Below, in pieces: positions 47,500-58,779 of a stretch of 64,000 bases of DNA. The position numbers and the translations under genes were made by a program. The notes under the pieces were generated by a model. It saw nothing but the letters and a program-made list of their open reading frames with translations, was not told the origin of the DNA and did no database searches. The first letter of the stretch is position 1. Each line of letters begins with the position of its first letter. Source of the DNA: Luzula sylvatica (taxonomy: Eukaryota; Streptophyta; Magnoliopsida; Poales; Juncaceae); the NCBI GenBank assembly GCA_946800325.1, contig OX326958.1:20968414-21032413 (forward strand). Direction: 5' to 3'.

Positions 47500-47740
47500 G
47501 GGCAGCTCGCGGGTGTGAGGGCGAGCAGGAGAAGGAGAGGGGGCTGCTGTTAGGAGAAGGAGAGGGGGGCTGTTAGGAGGAGGAGAGGGGGGCTGCTGTT
47601 AGGAGAAGGAGAGGGGGGCGGTTCGGAGAAGGAGAGGGGGGCTGTGAGGGCGAAGGGAAGAAGAGGGAGATGGAGAGAGGGGGGCTGTGAGAAAGAAGTG
47701 GGAAGAGAAAGAAAAAAGTCGGGGGAGGGGTTATATAAAT
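47500..47740. repeat. Purine-rich tandem repeat (GAGAAGGAGAGGGGGGCTG)
   Basis: Units of about 30-40 bp built on GGAGAAGGAGAGGGGGGCTG repeat about five times between 47525 and 47660, then grade into GGGAAGAGAAAG. ORFs here are products of the repeat. The tract lies just inside the right subterminal array of CACTA element B. Confidence 0.8.
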
Positions 47741-47751
47741 TTTACCTTTAT

Positions 47752-48286
47752 CATCACCGACGGGCCGACGGGAGCATCTGCGACGGGCAGATTTTTTTCT
47801 GCGGCGGGTTCATATCTGCGACGGGCCGACGGTGAGAGTATTAGCGACGGTTTTAAGGTATCGACGGCCCGTCGGTGAACATTTGAAATAATACCGGTTC
47901 GAATTTTTGGGCGGACGATAAAATTTGAAATCATCTGCGACGGGCCTTGAATCACCGACGGGCCGACGGAATCTTCTGAGACGGGCTCTTGGATTTGCGA
48001 CGGCCCAACGGAACCATCTGCGACGGGCACTGACCTCTTCGACGGGCTGACGGAAACATCTGCGACGGGCTTTCAAATCTCCGACGGCCCCACGAAAACA
48101 TCTGCGACGGGAAATGGGAGCTTCGACGGGCCGACGGAAATAAGTTCTTATCAGCGACGGGCTGCCACTGATAAAACCGCCGGTAATAGTCTTTAGCGAC
48201 GGCCCAACGCAGAAAAGGCTTCTTATTAACGACGGGCCATCGCTGATGTCAAACCCCCGTCGCTGATACCCCGTCCTGTTGTAGTG
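47752..48286. repeat. Right subterminal repeats and TIR of CACTA element B
   Basis: About 20 copies of words such as CTGCGACGGGC, CGACGGGCCGACGG and TCGACGGCCC occur in both orientations. They end in CCCCGTCGCTGATACC and the inverted terminus CTGTTGTAGTG. The array is twice the length of the left one, and the word order differs from it. Confidence 0.85.
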
Positions 48287-48470
48287 TACTGTCATCGTTA
48301 ACCGAACCTACATGGTCACACAACGAGTCGTACTAATTCGGGCTTGATTATAAAATTGGCACATGAGATGTGCATAGCTTGGTATTTGATACGCAAGCTA
48401 TATTCTCTAAAATTGTGCATATTGGATATGCATGAGTACTTTTTAGGTAGATCTGAAATTGAGTGGAGAC
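48287..48470 (+). other. 3' remnant of element A interior up to its purine tract
   Basis: Begins with TAC, the right duplicate of the CACTA target, and runs to GAGTGGAGAC directly before the 3' LTR. That sequence is a weak polypurine tract. There is no coding content. Confidence 0.7.
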
Positions 48471-49635
48471 TGAAGGAAATACAGTTTCGGATCAACCATA
48501 AAAGTGTACACAAGGATAAACGAATGTACGCGTTCGTGGGCATAAATAATGTGTATATTAGATGCATATATGTATATTGGATATACATGGTTAAATTGAT
48601 AAGAAACGGTTTTTATTAAGAAAATCAGAAAATTCAGTTTAAGCCGTTTTGGTAAAACTGACATAACTTTCAGTAGAAAACTCCAATTTGAATGGTTCAA
48701 ATTGGGTTAGATAGATAATGAGATTATCTAGAATTTTCATATAGCAAAATTGTTCATTTCAGCGAAGTATCAGTGTCGTTTTAATGAAATACAGAAAGGG
48801 TGCGACTGTTTGACATACAGTTAGTAAAACGTCCGTAACTTTCGCACCCGAACTCCAATTGGGCCAGATCCAATTAGGTTGGAAATATAATAAGATTATA
48901 TACAACTTTCGTGAAGGTTTAAAGTCGGTTGGGACGATTTAATATTTTCGTTTCAACAGAATACTGAAAGGGTGTCTGTAGTTTTCTATCTGAAAAGGTG
49001 TATATGAGTTATACATACCTTTTGGCACATCATTATCTTATGTAATATAAATAGGATGTTTCTCCCTCTCTCTCTCTAGACCAGATCATTCAGTCCAATT
49101 GATTCTTAACAATAGAATTATCCAGAAATAGAGAGTAATCTTTCAAGAGAGTGAAAGAGTGTGAAGAGAGAAGACCGAGAAAAAAGAGTTTTTTCTCGGT
49201 ATAGAGAATCAACCAATCAAGCAAGTTCGTCGGTGCTTCGTCTAGGCAGTTGCATCCGCGACCGACACACTCTGACTCACGGTGGATACAAGTAGAGGAG
49301 CGACACTTGTGGCTCTCCGATTGTGATCAAACCGAAGGAGCAAAACTGTGGGCTGTGGAAGAGTGTGGACGTGGGACGCACGAAAAACAACCGGAGGCGT
49401 GTCAAGACGGTGGGAGACGTGTGGTATGGGACGCACGGACTAGTCACCAACGTGACACCGGAGAAGGAAAGGATGCGAGCGATCAACCCGTCATGCGTGA
49501 TCAATTTCACGCTGGTAATCGTCTATCCTTCTATTGCATCGTACCCTCGAAGTCATGGCGTGATCTTGGATTTAGGGAACCGGACCGGGCCTTCATATCC
49601 GCTGCGCTGGCCCGGGGACGGGTGGATTCCCAACA
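48471..49635 (+). repeat. 3' LTR of element A
   Basis: Runs from TGAAGGAAATACAG to TTCCCAACA (1165 bp) and is followed by the CCTCT target copy. It differs from the 5' LTR by scattered substitutions of several percent, for example in 48730-48790 versus 21590-21650. This indicates a much older insertion than element C. Confidence 0.88.
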
Positions 49636-49711
49636 CCTCTCTACCCGCATCCACCGTGAGTTTCGTCTCTCGGTTACGCACGATTCCCCCAAAATCGGCG
49701 TAAACTTGCTC

Positions 49712-50153
49712 AAGATCTAATCTCTTCTTCTCTCAATCTTACTTGTCTCACAAGTTTATTTTCTGTCAAAAGAATCAATCAGAGAGAGATGAAAGGCTAA
49801 CATTGATCTTATAATCATGCCACCATTAATTGAGAATTAATCAGTATTTTAAGAAAAACTATTAATCCAGAATTTGGATCATCGTCCGTCATGACGCACT
49901 ATTGTCAGTCATGACGCACTAGTCACGATTACTGATATATTCGTTATCTCTATAGTCCGTCATGACGGACCATATTGTCCGTCGTGACGCACCTCAATCA
50001 TGACGGACAACCAGTCCGTCACGACTCATACTCACATATTGGTACACAGAAATTCCTTTAGTCCGGTACGACGGACCAACTAGTCCATCACGACGGACTG
50101 CGTATAAACTTTGAATCTATCGAGAAAACTACTTTGGTCCGTTACGACGGACC
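49712..50153. repeat. 442-bp duplicated block, copy 1 (part of LTR F)
   Basis: This block directly left of element D's 5' LTR is repeated at 56021-56462, directly left of its 3' LTR, with about four differences. It is F-derived host sequence containing GTCCGTCATGACGGAC palindromes (perfect at 49955-49970). Its presence inside D shows a rearrangement. Confidence 0.9.
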
Positions 50154-51931
50154 TGTTAGATTTGTGTTCTAAAACTTATTAATATTTGGATAATTTTTAT
50201 ATGTTATTTTTATGAATTGGATGTTATTTACATTTTGTTCCATGAGTTTTTATATTTTCATTTAGAAGTATTCAAGAAGATGCACTTGGTCTTGAATCGC
50301 AGAACTTTAAGTGATAATAAAATATTGAACTCTAAAATGTTCACATGTCTTGGATATTAGCAGGAACACTAATATACATAATAAGAATGTCGTGTTGATT
50401 AAAAGCACGTTGCAGTTCTGCAAACGTTGATAAAAGATTATCATTTAATAACACGAATATATGAAAAGCTTCATATATTGAACAGACCTAACAGATGAAA
50501 CATTATATGAATTGTGTTAGTGTCATGAATGTTTTCATCGTGTCTCTGGTTCTAAGATTGAGAGATGTATCTCTTTCACATGAGGAATGCATAACGTAAT
50601 TATTATTAAAAGCTGCTTATTACTAAGTGGTGATAAAAGTAATAGTTCTTTGTACGTAACTTATGCTGGAAAGAGAGTACATGTCAATAGTATCGTTGCC
50701 ACTCATTCATTATGAGAAATGATATTATGGGCCCCTTGATAAAGTAGAATTATGAATGGATCCAATATAACTGAAGTGCAGTTATATATTTATAATTTAC
50801 TTAATAGAGATCAAGAAATGATTATAATACAAAGATGACACATCACTACTTTGTATATTGATCACAATATCATAAAGGCAAGGAATGGACACAATCAATA
50901 TCACAAGGATTACGTTTCGTAAAAGGGTTACTAAACATCTAAGTTATTTGGGTAACCGTAATGTATAGCTAGAATACCGCTTACGGTTTATGGAATAAAA
51001 TGTTTTATTTCATTGCCAACATAACATAGATCCTCGATATAGGTCACACCAACTGAATGGGAAACAAGAAATATATTATATATTTTTCTATGTATAAATA
51101 TTTCATGTTGTATGAAATACAGATACAAATAGAAATATGTAAAATATTATGTCATATGAGATGATTCCTTAGCATGGAAATAAATTAAATGAAATGTGCA
51201 TATTATGAAAATAATATATGTAGCACATATCATAATTTGTTTCAAGCCCAAGCCCAAAACATATTGAGAAGAGAAATTGACAAGTCCAAATAAACATGAA
51301 TCATGACCATAAATTCGAGACAGATTTTGAGGCATGTTTGAACAAATATTTGAAATAGCAAAACTTTACCATTCTGTACAAATGACCCATGTAAATTGTA
51401 TCCATTTGAATGTAGTTTCTAATGGTGAAAATTTCAAGTCATTTGGAATTTTCTAGAAGAAGTTATGACAGAAACAGTGACCAATGGTCAGGAGTTAATG
51501 TGCTGCTTCGAATTTTGTTCAAGCCTTGATTACGAATTTTCAAAGGGTTTTGACCTAATGTTTAGGGACTATAAATATGAGACCTGGCTAAGCATTTTGT
51601 AACAAGAATTTTCTCTCTATAGCCAGTCTCTCTTACTCTTGAAATGTTTGTTGAAACGTTGATTGATTAAGCAATCGATCAGAAACGGGCGACGGAGCTA
51701 GGTGCGGACAAGAGGACGCTAGCACGGACTCGACGCCGTTCTTGTTTCGGATTCAAGGGTGAACCAACGAGGACCAGACCTACGTTAAAGATCTTCGGTA
51801 TTGTATTCTAATCCTTCTTGTAGGATAAATAAAATAAATTAGAGTAGAAAGTTAGCTTAAGTAAGACGATTCCCGACTTTGTTGGAATAAATTTTTGATA
51901 TTTACTCTGACGAACGTCATGAAATCCTTCA
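50154..51931 (+). repeat. 5' LTR of element D
   Basis: A TATA-like CTATAAATATGAG lies near 51570, followed by a TTTCTCTCTATAG leader. Compared with the right LTR I count 11 differences, of which ten fall in the last 570 bp. Confidence 0.9.
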
Positions 51932-51950
51932 ATTGGTATCAGAGCAAGGT
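51932..51950 (+). other. Primer binding site of element D
   Basis: ATTGGTATCAGAGCAAGG directly follows the LTR. TGGTATCAGAGC is the initiator tRNA-Met complement. Confidence 0.9.
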
Positions 51951-52810
51951 TCTTATTGTTTAGCTAATTAGACTATTTTATTATGAAATTGTTTATTGCA
52001 TAATGCTTAATTGATTGATCTTTTTGTGTTGCGGTTCTGAATTTTTGATTCTGAGTTTTAATCCTCGTTCTAGATTTAATGGTTACTTGTTTTGTGTCCA
52101 AAGTAGTGCATATGCATTGTTTATTTTTGGGTATATGAATTACTTGAATTTTTGATTTAAGAGAACCGTATATACTTGAGAAAAGGAAATTAATTAAGAG
52201 GTCCAAAGTAGTGCATTGTTATGCAAATTTCTGCTCTCTTTATTTTTGGGTATATGAATACATGACATACCAAATTAACGTTTATAGATACATTCTGAAA
52301 GTCCACTGAAAAATTAAGTATATTTCCTTCTCATTTTATCCACTTTAAGCTAGGGACTATAATATGCATGAGTGTAATTTATATTCTCTAGAAATTGTGG
52401 AATATGTTATGACATATGATCAGGCCATTGATAAGTGTATCATATGTGAGGCATTTGTTACATTTATTTTCTGGAGATAATATGGCCAAACTTATTGACA
52501 AAATAAAATGAGTTTGCTTAACGCTAAGTCAAGATCTAGGCTTGAAGTCTCGGGAAATTTGACAAGAGTCATAAAGTTTAGAAAAATTGCAAATGATTGC
52601 AAATAAATTTTCTAAAAGGTTATGATTAGTATATGTTACTTACCTTGATGAATAAATCGGATGAGTTCGTTTTATTTGTGATAGGATCTTGAATATACTG
52701 CATTAAGGACATTAAATATATGTAGTATCAGTTTTACATAAATATTAACATGAAATCCTTTAATATTATCTTTGAATGGCAAACAACATACTTATCTGAT
52801 CCATGCTTGA
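51951..52810 (+). other. Leader region of element D
   Basis: AT-rich, with no supported coding frame. TTTATTTTTGGGTATATGAAT occurs twice (about 52121 and 52238), together with GTCCAAAGTAGTGCAT (about 52097 and 52202), so there is a local duplication of about 110 bp. The start of gag should lie in or just after this stretch but is not intact. Confidence 0.6.
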
Positions 52811-53166
52811 AAAATGTCCATTGGGGGTGACGGTTCCAATTTTCATGATTGAGAACTCAAACTCAACTTAACCTACTAGAAAGTTCTTAAATAATACTCC
52901 CAAAGAGATATTCGAACGTCTCTCCAAAATGTTCTTGGAGAATGCTCGTAATGAGCGTTCTAAGATCACTCTAGCATTCACGAAGTGTAACATGGCGGAA
53001 GGATCTTCCGTAACCAGCATATGTTGAAAATGTTGGGTTACCTCGAGAAATTGGAGAAGCTCAATGCTCCAATGCATGCTGACTCGGCTGAGGATATAAT
53101 CCTTGGTTCATTGACCCCATCTTACAGAGATGTAGTCATGCATCTTCATATGCGTGAAAGACAATG
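52811..53166 (+). pseudogene. Degraded gag (UBN2) of element D
   Basis: Parts of the copia gag pattern can be read: NMAEGSSVT, MLGYLEKLEKLNAPMHADSA and EDIILGSLTPSYRDVV. The reading frame changes along the way and runs into a stop (CAATGA) exactly where the pol frame starts. gag is thus separated from pol by a frameshift, and its N-terminal part is not recognisable. Confidence 0.7.
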
Positions 53167-56109
53167 ACCTTGGATGAGATCCATCAGACTTTGAAGCAAG
53201 CAGAGGCTGATATGAACATGCACAAGGGAGAGAAGAATGTTCTTGCGATATCTCAAAATAGTAAGAAATTCATCAAAGGAAAGGGCAAAAGGAAAATGCC
53301 AGCAAAGAACAAAGAGAAGGGAGGAGCTAAAGTGAACATCTCCAAAGGCAAAAAGAAAAACTCGCCAACTTCTCAAACTGAGTACTTTTATTGCCACGAG
53401 TTGGGACACTTCAAGGCAAATTGTCCCAAGTACAAGGATGACTTGGACAGTGGCAAAATAGAGCGCAAACGCCCCAAAGTTTCAAAAGGTATATTTGTTA
53501 TTGAAATTAATTTAACCACATATATTCACGATTGGGTATTGGATACTGGATCATGTGCTCATATTTGTGCAAATATGCAGGCACTAGTGGATAGAAGACA
53601 TCTCAAGAAAGGAGAAGTTACTTTGAAGGTGGGAAATGGTGTTAGTATTTCTGCTATGGCCATTGGGTCGATTCACCTTCATTTAGCTAGTGGTTTAATA
53701 ATTAATTTGAACAGTGTTTATTATGTTCCATCTATATGTAAAAACATTATATCTGTGTCATGTTTGGACAAAGATGGGTATGCATTTACTATTTCAAACT
53801 CGTGTATGAGTATTTCGAAAGATGGATTATTTTATACAAATGCTGTTGTTCAAAATGGTTTATATTTACTTGAAACAAATAATAAACATATTATGAATGT
53901 CAATAACAAGCGACTCAAGATATCTCATGAAAATGAAACTCTCTTATGGCACTGCCGTCTTGGACATATAAGCGAGAAACGCATAAAAATATTACAAGAA
54001 GCCAATCTCCTTGGTCTTCATGATTGTGATATGATAGATACATGCGAACCTTGCTTGATTGGTAAAATGACCAAGAAACCTTTCAAGAAGAAAGGTGTCA
54101 GGACGAAAGTCTTATTGGAATTAATACATTCTGATGTATGTGGTCCAATGAGTACTAGTGCACGAGATGGCTATCGATACTTCATTACATTCACAGATGA
54201 TTGTAGTCGTTATGGCTATGTTTATCTGATGAAGAGGAAGAGTGAATCATTTGAAAAGTTCAAAGAATTCAAGAATGAAGTTGAAAACCAACTTGGTAAG
54301 AGAATTAAAGCTTTACGAACTGATCGTGGAGGAGAATACTTAAGCAATGAATTTGGTGCATACCTAAAGGAGTGTGGTATTGTACCACAATTGACTCCTC
54401 CTGGAACACCACAATGGAATGGTGTATCTGAGAGGAGAAATAGGACATTGCTCGATATGGTTCGATCAATGATGTGCCAAACAGATTTACCTCTTTATTT
54501 TTGGGGATATGCATTGCAAACCACAGCTTACACACTGAATAATGTTCCATCTAAATCCGTCGAGAAAACTCCTTATGAGTTATGGACAGGAAAGGTCCCT
54601 GACTTACATTTTCTCAAGATTTGGGGATGCGAGGCTTACGTCAAACGATTGATGTCAACCAAGCTTGAACCCAAAGCGGATAAGTGCTTCTTCATTGGTT
54701 ATCCGAAAGAAACAAAAGGATACTACCTTTGGCACAAGACAACTAACAGAATATTAGTTGAAAGGGGTGCAACTTTCCTAGAAAAAGAATTTCTCAAAAA
54801 GATCAAAAGTAGTGGAAGTAGTGTTACGCTTCAGGAAACTCAAGACACACTACAAGACCTTGATCATGTCATGGACGATGTCCCTGTAGATCAAAGTGAG
54901 CCAACCATAGTTCCTATGGCTAGTGGGAGCATGAGCGTACGTGTTCCTCAAACTATTGAGGAAGAGGTTCACGCATCACCACATAGTGTTCAATCCAGAA
55001 TTGAATCAATTCCACCAGAAATTGTGGAAGAGATTCAGGATATTCCAGTTGAACAAGAAGAGCCACAAGTGATAAGAAAGTCAACAAGATCTAGAAAGAA
55101 ACCTGATTTCTATATGGGTCTTCATGAGATTTTGGTAATGGATACCGAAGATCCGACCACTTATCAAGAAGCAATAAGTAGAGATGACTCCGAATCATGG
55201 CATGAAGCCATGAAATCTGAAATGCAGTCCATGTATGATAACCAAGTATGGATATTGGTTGATCTTCCTCAAGGAAAGAAAGCCGTTCAAAACAAATGGG
55301 TTTTCAAGAGGAAGATGGACATGGATGGAAACATGACAACATACAAGGCGAGACTTGTAGCGAAAGGGTTTAGTCAAGTTCAAGGGATTGATTATGATGA
55401 AACCTTCTCGCCAGTTGCGATGTTTAAGTCAATTCGGATATTACTAGCTATTGCCGCATTTCATGACTATGAAATATGGCAAATGGATGTCAAAACAGCG
55501 TTTCTTAATGGGAACTTGGAAGAGGAGGTGTACATGGTGCAACCTCCAGGTTTTGAAGATCCAAATAAAGCAAGTAAAGTATGCAAGCTTCAAAGATCCA
55601 TTTATGGATTGAAGCAGGCATCCAGGAGTTGGAACAAGCGCTTTGATGACGAGGTTAAACGTCTTGGATTCATTCAAAGCAAAGAGGAACCTTGTGTATA
55701 CAAGAAGGTCAGTGGGAGCTACGTGCTTTTCTTGGTTCTTTATGTTGATGATATATTACTGATTGGAAACTTTATTCCCTTAATGGAGCAAACCAAAACT
55801 TCATTGATAGATGTTTTCTCAATGAAAGACTTGGGCGAGGCCCAATATATTTTGGGGATTAAAATATGCAGAGATAGGTCTCGTAGACTCATTGGTTTAA
55901 GTCAACGTACATACATTGATAAAGTGTTGAAAAGATTCAACATGCAGAATTCCAAGAAAGGAAATGTGCCAATGACTCAAGGTGTAACACTTAGCAAGTC
56001 TCAATGTGCTACGACACGTAAAGATCTAATCTCTTCTTCTCTCAATCTTACTTTTCTCACAAGTTTATTTTCTGTCAAAAGAATCAATCAGAGAGAGATG
56101 AAAGGCTGA
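53164..56109 (+). pseudogene. gag-pol polyprotein of element D, lacking RNase H
   Basis: A 981-codon open frame, with codons after 56020 not copia. Order: gag C-terminus with a zinc knuckle in which the first Cys is replaced (YFYCHELGHFKANC, residues about 73-86). The protease follows with DTGS near 126, then GAG-pre-integrase (LLWHCRLGHISEKRI). The integrase has Asp in HSDVCGP, Asp in TDRGGEYLS and Glu in GVSERRN, followed by NRTLLDMVRSMM. The RT starts near residue 690 (NKWVFKRKMDMDG), with QMDVKTAFLNG and the YVDD box at about 858-861, ending at LSKSQCATTRK. RNase H is absent, because the frame runs into the duplicated flank and stops. ATG 53164 is unlikely to be the original start. The intact domains suggest recent activity before rearrangement. 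Confidence 0.88.
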
Positions 56110-56462
56110 CATTGATCTTATAATCATGCCACCATTAATTGAGAATTAATCAGTATTTTAAGAAAAACTGTTAATCCAGAATTTGGATCATCGTCCGTCA
56201 TGACGCACTATTGTCAGTCATGACGCACTAGTCACGATTACTGATATATTCGTTATCTCTATAGTCCGTCATGACGGACCATATTGCCCGTCGTGACGCA
56301 CCTCAATCATGACGGACAACCAGTCCGTCACGACTCATACTCACATATTGGTACACAGAAATTCCTTTAGTCCGGTACGACGGACCAACTAGTCCATCAC
56401 GACGGACTGCGTATAAACTTTGAATCTATCGAGAAAACTACTTTGGTCCGTTACGACGGACC
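56021..56462. repeat. 442-bp duplicated block, copy 2, inside element D
   Basis: This copy of 49712-50153 joins pol of D to its right LTR. The junction at 56020/56021 (ACGACACGTA then AAGATCTAATC) has two to three bases of shared sequence at most. That is more like end joining than homologous recombination. Confidence 0.88.
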
Positions 56463-58240
56463 TGTTAGATTTGTGTTCTAAAACTTATTAATATTTGGAT
56501 AATTTTTATATGTTATTTTTATGAATTGGATGTTATTTACATTTTGTTCCATGAGTTTTTATATTTTCATTTAGAAGTATTCAAGAAGATGCACTTGGTC
56601 TTGAATCGCAGAACTTTAAGTGATAATAAAATATTGAACTCTAAAATGTTCACATGTCTTGGATATTAGCAGGAACACTAATATACATAATAAGAATGTC
56701 GTGTTGATTAAAAGCACGTTGCAGTTCTGCAAACGTTGATAAAAGATTATCATTTAATAACACGAATATATGAAAAGCTTCATATATTGAACAGACCTAA
56801 CAGATGAAACATTATATGAATTGTGTTAGTGTCATGAATGTTTTCATCGTGTCTCTGGTTCTAAGATTGAGAGATGTATCTCTTTCACATGAGGAATGCA
56901 TAACGTAATTATTATTAAAAGCTGCTTATTAATAAGTGGTGATAAAAGTAATAGTTCTTTGTACGTAACTTATGCTGGAAAGAGAGTACATGTCAATAGT
57001 ATCGTTGCCACTCATTCATTATGAGAAATGATATTATGGGCCCCTTGATAAAGTAGAATTATGAATGGATCCAATATAACTGAAGTGCAGTTATATATTT
57101 ATAATTTACTTAATAGAGATCAAGAAATGATTATAATACAAAGATGACACATCACTACTTTGTATATTGATCACAATATCATAAAGGCAAGGAATGGACA
57201 CAATCAATATCACAAGGATTACGTTTCGTAAAAGGGTTACTAAACATCTAAGTTATTTGGGTAACCGTAATGTATAGCTAGAATACCGCTTACGGTTTAT
57301 GGAATAAAATGTTTTATTTCATTGCCAACATAACATAGATCCTCGATATAGGTCACACCAACTGAATGGGAAACAAGAAATATATTATATATTTTTCTAT
57401 GTATAAATATTTCATGTTGTATGAAATACAGATACAAATAGAAATATGTAAAATATTATGTCATATGAGATGATTCCTTAGCATGGAAATAAATTAAATG
57501 AAATGTGCATATTATGAAAATAATATATGTAGCACATATCATAATTTGTTTCAAGCCCAAGCCCAAAACATATTGAGAAGAGAAATTGACAAGTCCAAAT
57601 AAACATGAATCATGACCATAAATTCGAGACAGATTTTGAGGCATGTTTGAACAAATATTTGAAATAGCAACACTTTACCATTCTGTACAAATGACCTATG
57701 TTAATTGTAGCCATTTGAATGTAGTTTCTAATGGTGAATATTTCAAGTCATTTGGAATTTTCTAGAAGAAGTTATGACAGAAACAGTGACCAATGGTCAG
57801 GAGTTAATGTGCTGCTTCGAATTTTGTTCAAGCCTTGATTACGAATTTTCAACGGGTTTTGACCTAATGTTTAGGGACTATAAATATGAGACCTGGCTAA
57901 GCATTTTGTTACAAGAATTTTCTCTCTATAGCCAGTCTCTCTTACTCTTGAAATGTTTGTTGAAACGTTGATTGATTAAGCAATCGATCAGAAACGGGCG
58001 ACGGAGCTAGGTGCGGACAAGAGGACGCTGGCACGGACTCGACGCCGTTCTTGTTTCGGATTCAAGGGTGAACCAAAGAGGACCAGACCTACGTTAAAGA
58101 TCTTCGGTATTGTATTCTAATCCTTCTTGTAGGATAAATAAAATAAATTAGAGTAGAAAGTTAGCTTAAGTAAGACGATTCCCGACTTTGTGGGAATAAA
58201 TTTTTGATATTTACTCTGACGAACGTCATGAAATCCTTCA
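56463..58240 (+). repeat. 3' LTR of element D (probably a former solo LTR)
   Basis: Same length as the 5' copy. The flank on its left ends in GGACC and that on its right begins with GGACC, so on its own it has the structure of a TSD-flanked solo LTR. Confidence 0.88.
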
Positions 58241-58375
58241 GGACCACCAGTCCGTCCGTCATGACGGACTATGTGTTTTCTGTCAGATTTGCATCCAATC
58301 GTATCGATGAACGCGTACATTCATCTATTCTCATGTGTGCAATCTACTAGTTTATCTATAATTGTATTTCCTTCA

Positions 58376-58700
58376 AAATCGGATATCGATTATCTGATAC
58401 CATATTCGTATTCGAAGTCGGATATCGGATATTGCATACCGTATTCGTATCTGAAATTACATATCGGATACCGTATTTCGTATTCGTATTCGGAATCGGA
58501 TATCGAATACCTAATATCATATTCGTATTCGTATCAGAAATCGGATATCATATATATCAGGTACCGTGCTCGTATTCGAAATCGAATATCGAATAACGAA
58601 TACCGTATTCGTATCCGAAATGACATGACGGATACCGTATATCGTATTCGTATCCGAAATCGGATATGGAACATCATAGTCGTATATGTATATCAAAAAA
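58376..58700. repeat. Right arm of the GATATCG degenerate array
   Basis: Words such as GGATATCGATTATCTGATAC, TATTCGTATCCGAAAT and CGGATACCGTAT repeat with about 40-50-bp spacing. This continues the array interrupted at 20973. ORFs here are artefacts of the repeat. Confidence 0.75.
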
Positions 58701-58779
58701 TAATGATATGAAAAAATGATATTTTCTAAAAATTAATAAAATTAAAAATAATATTCTCTAAAAGTTAATTCTCCTTTTT

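Larger units (their letters stand above)
29513..48286 (-). mobile_element. Element B: CACTA (En/Spm) transposon with both gene modules
   Basis: Termini are CACTACAACAG at 29513 and its inverted copy CTGTTGTAGTG ending at 48286. They are flanked by the 3-bp duplication TAC (29510-29512 and 48287-48289). Subterminal arrays of CCGTCGCTGA/GCGACGGGCC words fill both ends, as in CACTA elements. Two minus-strand genes lie inside: a TNPD-type transposase (44825-41377) and a TNPA/Transposase_24-type gene (41133-30571). The span is 18.8 kb, of which 8.1 kb is the nested LTR element C. B's own length is thus about 10.7 kb, normal for an autonomous CACTA. Both genes read without frameshift or stop, so B may be active or recently active. 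Confidence 0.92.
50154..58240 (+). mobile_element. Element D: Ty1/copia LTR retrotransposon, rearranged and 3'-truncated
   Basis: LTRs of 1778 bp (50154-51931 and 56463-58240) start TGTTAGATTTGTG and end ATCCTTCA. Flanks are GGACC at 50149-50153 and 58241-58245. The tRNA-iMet primer site and a long pol frame are present. However, pol stops being copia-like at 56020, where a copy of the left flanking 442 bp begins. RNase H, the 3' noncoding region and the polypurine tract are missing. I infer a tandem duplication joining pol to the left flank, followed by LTR-LTR recombination of the second copy. D cannot now be autonomous. Confidence 0.88.

Noticed and set aside
49880..50153. CRISPR-like array from the repeated GTCCGTCATGACGGAC words
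   Set aside because: Spacing is irregular, words are variable palindromes, and the setting is a plant LTR.
49712..51931. A single 2220-bp LTR for element D
   Set aside because: Only the 1778-bp part has TG...CA ends and GGACC on both sides. The extra 442 bp is F-derived palindrome DNA that fits the outer flank.
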